Origin: Saturnia japonica
Lineage: Eukaryota > Arthropoda > Insecta > Lepidoptera > Saturniidae
Length of the DNA stretch: 64,000 nucleotides
Direction of reading: 5' to 3'
NCBI GenBank assembly: GCA_033032175.1
Contig: CM065306.1
Location: 10,992,001 to 11,056,000, forward strand
Below the pieces are notes generated by a model that saw nothing but the letters and a program-made list of their open reading frames with translations, was not told where the DNA came from and ran no database searches. Shown here in pieces: positions 22,684-37,600 of the stretch. Position numbers and translations under genes: made by a program. Each line of letters starts with the position of its first letter. The first letter of the stretch is position 1.

Positions 22684-25600
22684 GAATTGCTCACTTAATA
22701 TAATAAGATATAAACTTAGTTTATAATTCGGTTTTAAACGCATACTTACCATATAAATTTTGCACATTTTTACACAATGAATGTAGAAGTTGCCTCTTTA
22801 GTGCAGAATTCAGATTTGTGTTCTTCTTAATAAAACTTATTCTATTCATAAGGATATGAAATTTTAGTATACATTAATTTAATATACATACAGTGTTTCA
22901 TGTGTTGCTTTATAGAAATATTTTATTTTTTTATGTATTGTGTAAATTATATTTTAGGTGAGTATAATAATTTTGAAAATTGTAGTATGCACTGTGTTTT
23001 AATAGTAGTAGCAAATACTTCAGATTTTATATATACGAAAAATACTTTTAAATAAAAAAAATTTAGGATATTTAAAACATGATGTGGATGTGATTAATTG
23101 TGTTTTTTGGTGCAGTTAATTTTGAGCTAGGTTTACATTTAACAGTGTACATACATGTTTCATAAACTTTGTTTTGAATGGAAACATAATTTTATTTCAT
23201 ATAAATATCAATGAATTATATGTTAATAGTTTTAGATTGAAAATGTGGTCACCAGTTATGACTTGAAATAGTCTCTGACACATACAGTACAAAAAGGGGC
23301 AAGATCTATCAACATAATTTTGGAATTATTTTCTTTATTAAGGAGCTACAATATAACTAAGTATATTAATAAGTATTATTAAGTTTTGCATTGTGCTTTT
23401 AACATGGTACTAAGAAGTAACTGGAATTGTTCCTTTGTATGGGGACCAGTGTCACCAAACTAACATAAACAAAACCTACAACTACAAATAAAACACCATC
23501 ACAGTTCAAAACTATATAATTTTTAATTAAATGTAACTAACTACTTCATTTTACTAGCTGTGCCTGTGGTCTAGCTCATGTGGACTATAGAATTTCATTG
23601 ATCTGGCACACGCTCATATCTTGCAAAAATGCTTATTGTGAGTGTTCCTTAGAAGATAGACATATACTGTCGCTGACCTTTTTATTGGTCTTTTTAATTT
23701 CTTCAATTATGTAGTGAATTAATGTGCTATATCTCTTATGGCTTACTCAGCATAAGCCATTTAAGCGCCCAAATTGATTTACCATGAACAGCTTATTGAT
23801 TCACATGGAACCCTAATTGTTTTTCTAAAATAAAAGTAAGTCTAAGTTACTCCTTATAATATACTAGGTATTAGGTACTAGCTACTAGATAGTATAGCTA
23901 GCTACCAGTGAGAGTCCTGTCGAAATTGGTTCGACCATTTTGGGTGTTACTACTAACTAGAATACTGATAGACAGACAAAAAAATTTTAAAATGGGTTTT
24001 TTGCTATAGGTATTGTATATACTTTCATATGAATGTAGTAAAAAGCTGGTATTTTGACATTACAAACAGACATAATATGTATATACATTTTCTTCACAAC
24101 AAGAGAAACATGCAGTTTTTAAATAGAATCATTACAATAAATCAAGTAACATCTGTATAATATGTATTTTGTTTCAGGATGAAGCCGAAAAGTCAAGTGA
24201 TGATATTGAGGAAGATGTTGGTCGAGTCAGCAAAAGGTATGTAAAAAGCATAATCATCATCTTCTATTTTCTTTACATTCATTAGTTGCTCCATGTGTGT
24301 ATGCATGTATGATAATTTTTTATTTGATTTGCAGAAGACAATCTTGATTAGCCTTGGCTAATCTTGCACACATTCACTCTTCACTAATGATGTCCATGTG
24401 TTCAAACCAAAAAAATATATCTATAAGCATTATTTTTGTAACAGCCTCTTCCAGACCAACCATTCTACGAATCTTGTATTTTATGTGCGTTCTGCTAATA
24501 TAAGATACTTCAATTGAGACAAGCAAAAAAATTTTATTTTTACTATTGAAATTATTTTCTTTGCATACTTTTTCTCACATATCCAGGTTTCACTGCCATA
24601 TAGCCCAAAAATAACCTGGGCTCGATTCCAAGGTTAAGCAAAGTGTTATTGGATTTTTCTATGAAATTCTCAGTAGCACCTCAGAGTTTGGCTTTGTATC
24701 TGATTAATGGCAATAGGCTTGCCCCCTATTACATGGAATCTAAAAATATACCAGGCGAAATGTGAGTGTACATTATACTTATCCCTTTAGGGAATACAGG
24801 CGTGATGGTATATATGTATATACATAAGAGCTTAGAAAAAGGTTCAGTTATTTTCCAGTGAATAATAACGCTTTATAGTATGTCTGTTTAGTGAGTGTAA
24901 TTTAATAATAAACATAATTGCGCAAAAATAAACAAACAACTACATGTATCATAGAAATCTAGATAGAATAGATATACTTACTTATTTAAACATGTAAAAA
25001 TAACATTATAATCTATCTAAAAATAATAATAAAACCCATTGTTTAATCTATACTTATAATAGAAGGTCGAAATATGTATAATACATTAAAGATATTTGAG
25101 TAAAAATAAAAGGGGTTTTGGTATGGTACACATTTAACACATTTTGATAGTTTTTTGAAATTTTTGTCTAATCCTTCCCCTAGTATTTGTTTCTGAGTAT
25201 CTTCAATATGCAGATTTCGACTCTACTCTTTTATTATAAGTATAGATTATATATTATGTTACATTTTAGATGACCTTTTTGGATATATTTTTATTCCTTG
25301 AGTACAACCAATATGCTATTATTATTATTGCCAGCAGTGACTTGCCTTTCTACATCTATATTACGTTTGCCATTCATTGTAGACATACAATAAAGAAATA
25401 CAATATTATTTTTTCAAATCCGACTGGTAGTTCCGTAGATTAGCGCGATCAATCAAACAAACAAAGAAACGACCTTTTGAGTTTTATAATATTGTTATAG
25501 ATTAACCATATTGCACTGTCTGTTCCTTCAAAATTTCTTATTGTACTACAATGCGAGTTTTATTTTCATTCTGTATGACCCCTTTCCTTTTATATTATCT

Positions 25601-28600
25601 ATACATATAATAAAAACGTAACTGATTGATGTCTGTACATAGAAGATATATTAGAAAAACTATTATTGGGGGCCTTTATCAATGCAGTAGGACCCAAAAC
25701 AATGATTGTTAGGTTTTTTGTCTGTTTGCCAACGTTTGTGCGAGCTAATCTCGGAAACGGCTTAACCGATTTGAATGCGGTTTTCACTAATATATCGAGG
25801 AAGTTTCACGTAAAATTTAGTGTTTGTTTTATTTCAATCAGTTCATAAATAAAAAAGTTATATCAATTTAAAAAAATCACGTCTATCATTTGTTCGATAA
25901 AAATGCTATAAAATAACTGTTCAGTTGAATTGGCTGAAACTTTGAAACTGGTTTGTAAAAATGATGATGATTGAAAGTTTACATAAAGTTAAAAAATGTA
26001 CAGTTTCAGAGAATTTGGAAAGTTCCAATATGAGTTGACCTTAGATCTATATAATATTAAAAAGGGAGTCACCCTAGGTTGGTTATCGTTGGTTGAATAT
26101 AACCACGCAAGCGAGTCGAGTGCCGCATGGCTGCTAGGCAATTCATTCCGAAAAAGATCGATTCGAATCCAACTCTGATGTATGGATTCCCAAAAAATTT
26201 TGGTCTAAAAGATAGATCGACCTTTGTTGATTCGCAATGTTAAAACCCCGACTAAATCATCTGGCTTATTTTTTTATTTATTTTTGAAACAGTAAACTAC
26301 AACATATTATATAAATATGCATATTGCCTCTAACATATTTTTGAAAAAAAAAAAAAATTATAATATGTTTAAAAATTTAGGGACTGATTTAGCCCCGCTA
26401 CTCATCAGCCAGGTCTGCAGCTCCGTGTTGGGGTGGGGTATTATAATAGGAGAGGTATGGGACAAGTTTTCAGCTTGCCTCATATACCTACCCAAAAATT
26501 GCTGCCAGCTCCAATGACATTTTATATTATTATAGACGCGTCATACACTAACATCATTGCATTAAAAAACAGCGGAACTAAACTATATATACAAATTATG
26601 CTTATACTTACACAGTACGCGAAAATAGAGACGGAATATGAATATACAATATTGCCATTCTTGTTGTTAGAAAGAAATAAGTATATAATTTGAGTTACAG
26701 CGACATTATCTACTTCCTCGTTGGCTAGAGCGCGCATGACGTTAAAATTAGAGGAAGTTGGGTAAAGTGGACTCTCGGTTGTATTTGTGCTAAGACTAAT
26801 AAATCCTATTTTATTTTCCTAATTTTTTATTGTATTTTGTATTTTAATACCTGTGCAAATCTAAGTCTTTGCACGTGTTCTATTTTTTATCGCATAAATA
26901 TACCGCGCAGCTCAATAAACGGGGGATTCGTAAATTCATATGATTTTAGATGACATAGAAGACTCGAACAATAAATATTACATGCGCTCCATGGGTTTCC
27001 ATCAAAGAGCCAAGAACCGCATTGAATACTTTACAGAATTTTATAGAGCAAACCAGCAACTCTGAAGAACAAGAATTTTCTGCTCTTTATACCTTAGACA
27101 ATGGTATAGATAGAGAACAACCGAATTATACGCATATATACACTCATCAAAACAGTCTAAGCAACATGTACTAATTTAAATTTTAGGATGGTTCTTCACA
27201 TTATAACGTTGTATTTAATTTTTAAAATAATATCTTTAGGGTTCTATGATGTAAAAATAACAGCTAAATAAATGAACAATATTAGAATATACTGTAGAAA
27301 CTAAGATACATAAGAAACTAAACTTTTTTCTTACAAAATGAAATTTCTAAAGAAAATGTATTTATTGTGAAAGAATAGAACAATTTAATACAAAGTATGG
27401 GCTCCTCTGCTATTCAGAACTTGTCGGCAACGATTATTCATTGAATTAATGAGACTGTTTATGTCATCTTGCGGTATTCGCTCCCAATGGAATTGTAGCA
27501 AATCCTTCAGCTGTTGGGTTGTTGTCGCTCCGTCCAAGTCCTTCAAAACACGTCTCTGGAGCATGTCCCATGCGTGCTCGATAAGGTTGAGATCTGGCGA
27601 TTGTGCAGGCCAGGGCAATACCCGGATGTTCTCCGTTGCAAAGTATTCACTGGTTCGCCGAGCTGTATGTGAACGCGCATTGTCATGCATTAACCTAAAA
27701 TCGGAGCCAAAGGTTTGTGCAAATGGATGGACATAAGGTCTGAGAATATCCTCAATGTAATTTTCAGCATTCATGTTTCCATTTACAAAAACGAGCTCAG
27801 TTCGCCTGTTCTTCATAATACCCGCCCATAACATAACTGTTGAGCCGCTGTATGGATGAACTTCCTGAATGCACCTGAGCCTTTCAGTATTTCCGGGCCG
27901 ACGATACACTCGCACCCTTCTTGTATCAGGCTTAAACCCGAATCGCGACTCATCGGAAAACATAGTTTTATCCCATTGTTCCTGGGTCCATGTTATGCCA
28001 TATCGACGAGCGCGATTCCCGTGACGTATCGGTGGGCACCTGATTGGGCGTCGAGCTCGTAGGCCGTACTCATGCAGTCGATTTCGCACAGTTTGAGGAC
28101 TTACATCAACACCACTTGAAATTTGTAGCCTCAAACTTATCTCTCGAGCGGTTAACATCGGCTGGCGTCTTGCAGTCAGTTGTATGTACCGGTCTTGCCG
28201 AGTGGTTGTACTCCTTTTACGGCCTGGATGCTGTTCAGCGGGTTCTCCTGTATTATTGTAGCGCTGTCAAAGACGACAAATAACACTTCTATGAATGCCA
28301 AAATGTCGAGATACCTGAGATTGATTACTTCCCGCTTGCAACATCCCTACAGCTCTTTGCATTTCATCTGCCATCAAATGACGTCGCTTCATGACGTAAA
28401 GAATATCTAACAATTCAATTTTGTCGCTAACTTTATTTAAATGGTTGGTAAAATTATAAAATCAAGACTAAACGTAGCAATTAAAACGCACTTAAATTCA
28501 AACAAATTCGCAGTCATTTGAATTTTATGAAAAAACAAAACATAATCAATTTTTTTTTTACAACCAGCCAGTATGTCATCAATAACAAAAAAGTTTACTT

Positions 28601-31600
28601 ACCTACGCACTTTGTTTGAGTAAATATTTAGAAATTAATTAATATAAATGGAAAAATGTAATATCACGCATGTTGCTTAGACTTTTTTAATGTGTGTGTT
28701 ATACGCATTATTTTCTTACAATATTTAACATTATTTTAAATAAAACAATTTCATATTATAAAATAACATAATTAAAAATAAAGGCGATAATTAAAAAGGA
28801 CACATTGACAAAAATACCCCCAGTTTCCCCATAACAGCGGCATGCGCTTGCTCGGTCGCCTTCGTTGACGTCGGCTTTGGATCGCGTTAATGTTCTCTCT
28901 TTCACTCTCACACAAAACACGCACTATGCGTCTCGCTCAAGAATTTTGGAAAGTAATAATAAATAAATAATAATAAAGTATTAAAATTAAACAAAATAGC
29001 GTTTTTTATAATAATAAACAAATCACAGTACTTACGTATGAAATGACACATTATTCCTTTTCTTCACAGTGGCTGTATAATTCGTACATTGTCGATAAAC
29101 ACAAGAAGGCATTATATTAGTAGTTAAAACCAAAAATTATATTTTCTTGTAATTACTTCCGAAGTGTGCGAACGCGACGCCGGCTAATAAGTGACTAAGA
29201 GAACGTCAGGCAATTGCCTGACAATTTTGTTGCCAAAATAGAAAGCGGGTAACGTATCTACACTTAAAAAATATCTTAGGCCAGCTCTCGGACTAATACG
29301 CTCGGAAAACATAATCCTCCTTTCTCGCAATCGGGTAACAAGTCGTGTCTTGTGAATAAATCGCGCACATATACTGCTAGAGAAACAAAAAAAAAAAACC
29401 TGATTATATTTTTATTAAAACAATATAACATAAGAATGTATACCAGATTTCCTTAAAGGTTATTGTGAGAAGGGATTCTGTATATTTAAACACTTAAGCT
29501 CACCTTTGTGTAATTAAATATCAAGGACGCAAAACGCAACTAGTTTTGAACCTTGACCTTAAAAGTTAAAGAAAACCTGAGTTTTTTCTAATAGTGGTTT
29601 ATTTATTTATATCATACAATAGAGAATTTGGAATGGAAATTATTTTGTAATTAAAGTACGGTAGATTGCGTTTTTAATAATAATCCAATAATATTGTTTA
29701 TATAATATTTATAAACAATAACTAACAATAATAACGCGTGTATTGAGTATTCCTTTCCTCAAAGATTTGTGTTCTTGTTCCGCGCCGTGTTTCTATAATT
29801 ACACGGGAGTTTGTGCTCCAGGTCAGAGGGAAGCTCGAATGTTGTGACGTAGTACGTCGGATGAGCTTCATTGGTTTGATTGCGTTTCAAAGTTCTCCAA
29901 GACATTGTATACCTTATAGTCAATCGGGACGCGCCACCGGATAGTGCATACATATTACGTGATGCAAATCAGTATCGGCATTCTATGACATACGCACATG
30001 TAAATAATTTCGCGTCTTGGAATTCTGAGTCTGAAATTATACTGATTTTGTTTACGTTACGTATTTTGTGCTGTGTAGTGTTATTTTTTTATTTTAGTCT
30101 AGGATTTCCTAATAGAATTAGTTGATTTTAACTTTCGATATGGTTGCATTCAGGTACCTATCTAAAGTTTTTATTTCCTATTATTAATTACGTTTATTAA
30201 TAGGTAAATGAAATGCCATTATTAATAACTGAGTAATATACAAAACGTATCTATGGTTCCTCTATTTATTAATTATGTTAACGTATTTCCGATTGCTTAG
30301 GTGTTAACTATTTGAGCTAAATAAAGGCAATTATAAATTTCAAATTTTAGTAATTAATTAATTATTTTCGCAATATTTTTTTATGATCTACGAAATTGAC
30401 TTAATTAAACATTTCAAGTAATTTATCATGTCTTCTGATTTCAAAATAGTTTTAATGTTATGAATTATTATTATTACAATATATAAAGCAAATGTTTATA
30501 TTTTATAAATTAACCATCTCACATTTTTTAAATTGAAACTTAATCAGACCCACTACACGCATTTAATATTCTCTAGTGCCAAAACGTTGCGAAAATCATG
30601 TAGTATCTAATAAGTAATATTGCTAAAAAAATCTTATATTAACGGCATGTGTCGGATTTCCTTTCATAAAATAAACCTGACTTATATTATTTCTTCTACT
30701 TTGTAAAGTGTAGCTCGGGTCCTATGACAGATAAAATATTTCAGGACGACATTACATTGTTTTGGGGTCTTTCTTCGATTGTTCATTTCAAAGACATTTA
30801 TTTCTGTAGTTTCAAGTATGAGTTACATTTATAATTTTTTATACTTTACATATAATAAAACAGTAAAGTCGAAATGTGTATATTAAATATACTTGAGAAA
30901 AAATAGTATGGAGGAGTTTAAAATCATAGTGAGATCACAAGTTTTTCTATACCGTAATCCGTAACGTCTTGCTTGTATGGACTTAAAAAAATTTTGTCAC
31001 TGTTTTTCATACACGAAATTTCATCCGGTTAGAATCGCGGATACATCTATTACAATAATATATTACTGTTACGTCCGTGAGTAAAGAAAATGCCGTTATA
31101 GTTAGCGTAAATATTTTTTTTTACTCGGTGAAAAAAAAATCAATCAAACTCAATATATTGTTTCTCACTATACTTATTGCAGTCGTACTTACAGATCTCT
31201 CTATATGGTCCTCTTGCAAAAAAGGAGGATCGTGATCACTAGAAATGCCTCGAATTTTAGATAATTGTTTAGAAGCGGAAATTTTTTATTTTTAGACTAT
31301 TGACTATTGTTTATTCGATGGTGCAATCGGACCGATAAGCTTTATATTTGTGGGTAAACTACAGTGTTTTTAGTTCCTACGAATACATACTCGATGTTTC
31401 GAGTACATTCTAGGCGAGTCCAGAGACTCCCGAGAATAATGAACTTTTTCTATTTGTACTCAGCAATACGATAATAAAATAATAATATTTAAAATAAACA
31501 TCCATAAATAAAATAAATGTTAGAAAATAAAACAATTCTTGCCGTCGCTTGAGGGCTACGTCTGTTAGAAAAAATACTAGTTTAGTGATGAGGCAGTGGT

Positions 31601-34600
31601 CGACTATTTGGGCATAATCGATAAACATTATGTCATTATTCTGAGTGTATTAAATTATGTAAAATAAATAGTTAATCATAATTAAACAATGTAGAAACCG
31701 TCATACCATTCTGTGCAAATGATCTTGACGATTTAGCTAAATCCTTTGACTATATTGTTCTCCGTCCCTCGCCATATCATTGTCAATACAACAGCATAGA
31801 AATGATATGGGCTCTATTGTAAGATGTAGCCTACTATATTATAATAAATAATAAAATGAGAGACGGGCGATCAATTAATGATAAAAAACAACCGTCCGCG
31901 TTGAGTGCAAAATGAACACTGATTTATTGATTAATTAATCACCGGATTTTGACGCAAGCATACAATGCAACGTACATATTAGTTGTTGTGTATTAGTAGT
32001 AGTAGTTGTTTCAGTATCAATCTATACTTATAATAAACGAGTAAGCCATCGAAGATATTTGTGAAGAAAATACTACGAGGATGTTTAGAATCATGGACAG
32101 AATATATTTCGATAGTTTTTGAAATTATTGTCTGTATCTTTGTACGCCAATCAGGAATCATAAACTACTAGATAGAATTTACCTCATGAAATTTGGTATG
32201 ATTCTAGTTTATAGCCTGAAGGTATTGATTTTAGGCTATGGTGCACGCAATAATATTACACCGCCCTTGTTTTATTTGCATGTATGCTTTACAGTAATTG
32301 TAAAATTACATTACAATAAAATTAAAATAATAATCGACATTACAAAAAAAATACAACATTAATTTGTATTGTTTTTAAAAAAAATGAAGTATGTAACTCC
32401 TTCTCGATATACTCTTAATACACTAGCACATCCCTAGTGTAGTCATAGTGACAGCTGTCATACGACCCGAGCTACATTTTGCAAAGTATAGGTATAAAAA
32501 TATTTAGCTAATATTCGTAATAGGGATATATTGGTAACGGCTATTCAGAAAAATTTGTTATATTAAATATATTATAATAATGAATGTTAGTTTTAGGATA
32601 AATCTAATACACTATGAAAAGCGTTTTTTTTTTCTTTGTACTATTGTTTTGTCATTTGGCAATAACAGATTCGGTACGTTAGTTTGGAGTTAGGTACCAA
32701 TGTTCCGAATCCGGTAAGTTCGAAAGAGCGTGATGAACATTCAGCGCTTGCATCTATGTCTGTACATCTGTAGAGTATGTATGGGTGGGTAATGCCGCGT
32801 TTTGGCAAGGCGCCGCGCCGCGCCGCAGCGTCCGCGTCTACACTAATTTTAATGGACCTTGAGATAAACTGCCCTTGCTGTTTTAATGTAAAAAACCATT
32901 TATAACTCGTTATTGTGACAAAAAAATACAAATTTACCCTTAACTGACGTAATAAATCTATTTTCACATTATTATTAGCTGTTAACTAACCTTCCCTAGT
33001 ATGTTAGCTATGTTTCAATCTTCCCACATGTTTCTCCGTACTCTTTGGTGCTATTTTGGGATGACCTCATCATGGTTTTTGCGTTCGATAGAAATATTGG
33101 TTTTAAACAGTAGGGACTCGAGTGATATGAAAGTAAATATCATGTGGTGTATAGCAATTAAAGCAAATTCATATACCTATATTTATCTTCTAACTGTTAA
33201 TTTTGTATAATTAAATGTACAGGATGAAAAGAGTAAATATTAACAGGCAATTATTTATATTGATCTAGAATGTAGAACAAACAAGGAACATAATTAGGTA
33301 TATAAATATATGGTAAAATATATAACGAATGTCGTAAATTTTACTATTATATGGCTTCTGTGCATTTAAGTATATAGTAACTGGTTTTATTTTGCTACGA
33401 ACAATACATAATAACATCGAAAACAAAAATACGAGAAATAATAGTATAGGGTCACTAGCTGTGCCTACGGTTCAACCGTATTTTATCCGACAAACACCAC
33501 GCCACGCCGCGCCGCGAACACTGTGTATCCTATCAATAATTGAACCACCAATTGGAAGAAAGGAATAAAACCAAAAAATAAGAATGGAGATAATTAAAAA
33601 AAAACTTTATAACTTTTTACTTTCAACTTATAGGCTCATGTGATATCAATGATAATGAAGAAAATATAAATTCTGATTTATTACTAATAGACTTAGCTGA
33701 AATATACAATATTCATTTATATAGGTATATGTAAATGTGTTGGATTTATTCCCTTCTTCCAATTTATATATATATATGTATTTACAAATTTAAATATTTA
33801 TTTTGTATATATATACAAAATAATTTGAAATAATAGACAATATAATGACAAAAGACTATTTGTTTCTTAGAAAAAACGTAAGGACACTATATTACTCATA
33901 TTTCTTCACGTTCGGATTTTGTAGTTGGCCAGGTCAGAATAATATCGTAAAAATCTTTGAATTCGTCAGGAATTTATTGGATTATTTTTTGTATGTCGTT
34001 TATTTTTTTCTCATTTATGGGTATTTTGGTAACATATGCCGGAATTTCTGGTATTTTCGAGTTTGTAGAAGATTTTTTTAAATCAGGTATGTCGTTAGAA
34101 GTATCGGGATTAAAAAACCCACTGATTTTTGCTGCCAAAATAAGACTATTATATTCATTTGGAAAGTAAATTTTGACCTTTTTCCTAAAGGGTCTTTTAG
34201 CGATCCTAAAATTTCTGTCACTGTAAAAACCAATGGCCACGAACAGGAAAGTATTGAAATATTTTCAAAAAAAGACAATTAATTGAGTTGGAAGAAGGGA
34301 ATAAAGGAAGGATTTGTTTCCATCTTCCAACTAACTATTTTTATGGTCGCATGAATCTATACGAAGCGAAAGGCTTTTATTCCTTTTTCGATCTAACAAT
34401 TCAACAACAACAAACAAAACAATAAATAAACGTCTAAAGAATGTAAAAGTGTAGAAAATTGAATATTTCAAAAAGTGGCGTTTATTCTCTTCTACCAATT
34501 GGTGGTTCAATTGTTCTCATTTCCCGCAAGTACAAATTATTTTAATTTTGCGTTATCTCCTAAACGATGTGTCCAAATAACTGCTATAAAGGGCAAAATT

Positions 34601-37600
34601 TAACTTCATAAAATTGTCTTTGCGATCAAGTAACTTTTGTTCCTAAAGATTAATATGCCATGCCTAAAAATAATGCTCATAAATCAATTTTAATCTTCAA
34701 CAACAAAGTTCGCAAAATTCCTTATTGTGGCATATGTATAACCAATATTTTTGTAGAACATTGTATTTACGTATCATTAACTACTAAGCTAGCGCACGCG
34801 AATAGAGCACTTCGGGAGGGCTTCCACTTCCGACTTACTTGACAAAAATCAATATTTAAGGCTAGCTGAGATTTTAGCTTAATGTTAGATAACCTATACT
34901 ATTCCTCGTGGATCTGGGTACCACATACACAAATATTTTTTCGAATCCAACTGGTAGTACCCAGAGCACGTTTAAAAAAACAAACAATTTTTTCTGCTTT
35001 GCTAGATTATTACTAGTACTATTATAGATTAAGGAATCACCTTTCCAAGCACTCGATTTTATGAAATATAATTACGTGTACCTAACTAAAAAACGATTAC
35101 ATAGTATCTAGGTAACTACAATATTATCGACAATACCGTCGATAAATTCATTGCTCATTCATAACCCATATCAAAAATAACTGATTTGAAAACCTTTATC
35201 GGTTTCGAATAGCTAGTTTCGGTACGTTTTGCTCAGATCGTATACCAATTACCAACAAACACATGTCGAGAACATTTCGCAAGCGTTCGGGTTTCCTCAA
35301 GATGTATGCCTTCAACAGCAGCCGATTGTGTTAAGTACTAATTAGAACCTAATTAGTAAGTGAACTCGAATTTCTAAAAAAAATTTTTACAGGCTGTAGT
35401 TCCGAACCTGCAGATATCAATCAGATTGTAGATATTTTTTTGTGTAAAACATAATGTAGTGATAGGTAATTTCCTATCTTTCACCTGAATAGCTACTAGT
35501 TTGATGTTGAATATTTGTTGGCTACCATAATTTAGTGTCACGTTAACTGGACTTGAGAGCGAATACCCTTTTTAGGCTTAATATTATCGCCTTCAGCCAT
35601 CGTAACTTGTTATCCAGAGAGATTTTATATAAAGCAAACCCTATAACTATATAAAAGAAAGAAATTTTGCTTTTCAACCGGTTCACATTCAGGGTATTCT
35701 AGTAACTGTTTGAAAATCTTTAAAAATTCATTTAACTACTTAGTTAATTAGTTACTTTTATTTAGTTTTGATACTAATTTAAAATATTTTGATGTTTCTT
35801 ACATTTACGGAGAATTAATTGCCCGGACAACATCTAATGATTGCAATCACTATAAATTTTGTTCAAAGATAAATAACCCGCTGGAAATTTTCATGGAACA
35901 CAGCATGCACTTACACAAGAGGACTTTTTTTAGCTCATTGGTGCACAAATTTTTCAATCACTAGTGGCATTATTCTGCTTTGCGCCCCGTACGACGATAC
36001 GATGACTTTGTTTAGCTCCTTGATGAACAAAATCACAGAGGCCTTGATCGATGTTGAATGTTGGTATTATTGTGTACCAGCATAAAGTTTACATGGTACA
36101 AGACCTCGAAGCCTGGTACGTCTACCATCCTTAAATATAGGTTTTGGCGGGATCCTTGATCTTTCGTGTGGTGGTATTATTTTAATTAATAAACTTTATT
36201 TTGCTCCATTCTAGAGCCCTTATATTGTGTAATGTTGTTGACATTTTACGTGATATAGTTTGTTATTTGTGCATAAGCGAAGTGAATTATAAATAACATC
36301 TAGGAAAATGGATTTTAAAATGCCACAATAGCTCCTTGGACAGTTTTAATAAGGGAGCCACCATGTTGTTTGAAATATGTTTTGAAGATTACAAGAGTAA
36401 TTAGAAAAATATCCCATTGAATCAATTGAATAATAATATAATTAGTATGGACAGCTTTTATAAAATTATAGGTAATATTTGAGAATAACTATAAATTTTT
36501 GGGGAGTGTAACTAGTAATATAGATTTGGTTTTACACGTAAACCGTCAAGCCAGTTTTTATATTTTGTCTCTTGTGACTACTTGAACCTTAGCTTGCGCC
36601 CGCTACGTCGTTGTCGCGGCGGGCGCGGTTCCCCGATGCCGCGGTGGTGAAAGGGAGGTTATCTGCGCCGCCCGCAAGAAGAATTGCAGCAACTTTACTA
36701 AAAATGGCGTCATTCAATTTATATCACGATTGCATTCATGTTTTAAAACATAATTACTGTCGACTATCTCACTTGCAGTAAAAATTTTTTTTTCTTCACA
36801 TTGTAAAATTATTATGTTAATTTTTATGTGCACATATATATATAGGTTATACGTAAAGATATCTCACAAAAACTAAAGTGGTCATACATATTTCGATTAT
36901 CGCTAGGGTTTTTTTTTTTACTAAAGCAGTTTGTGTTTTGTTTGGAAATAATATTACGTTGATGTCATCCATACCTTTATAAAGTCTTTGAACTTTGAAT
37001 ACAATCACACTCCCAATGTATAGAGAACAGTTAAAATCAAACATGCTCCACCTATCTACATGGCAATTGAAAAGACTTTAAGTGAAACAAATGTAATAAT
37101 AGAATTCCCGTGCACCAATCCCGTTTTTAGTGTGATTTTTGAGAACATGGTGTTTAGAAATATTTCTCTAATAATAACTCGTCTGTCATTTATCAGCATT
37201 CAAAATTGAAGATAGCTAAAGTACAACTACGTGTTTTTTAAAAAACAATTACCAATTCTTGATCGGGATTAAATAAGTACATTTTTCCTGATGGCAAAAC
37301 CAGTGCATACTCAGGACAAGAGTCATTGCCGACTATCAATTAATACTTTTAGTCGAAAACAAAACACAGAACATAGAACAAACAGGAAAGTTTTTTAATA
37401 ATTATGTGTGAGAAAAATAAAAATATTTTGTTTTAAATTTAAGTATTGTGCAAATTATTTATATTATTATCAAAAAACCGATATTTTTTTTAATTTAATA
37501 AAAAAAGACATACCTACCTGTAAATAAACTTGCTGTGGAAAGGAAGCAATCTGTAATCTGTTTTTAAATTTGAATTGAGTTTTTGGTTTGTTGTTATTTG

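Noticed and set aside
29759..30125. Possible host exon (short frames on both strands, GC-balanced)
   Set aside because: No splice sites in a matching phase and no similarity to slingshot or any domain I know.
33845..34278. Overlapping short frames on both strands near 34 kb
   Set aside because: They sit within a non-autonomous inverted-repeat element; low-complexity translations without domains.
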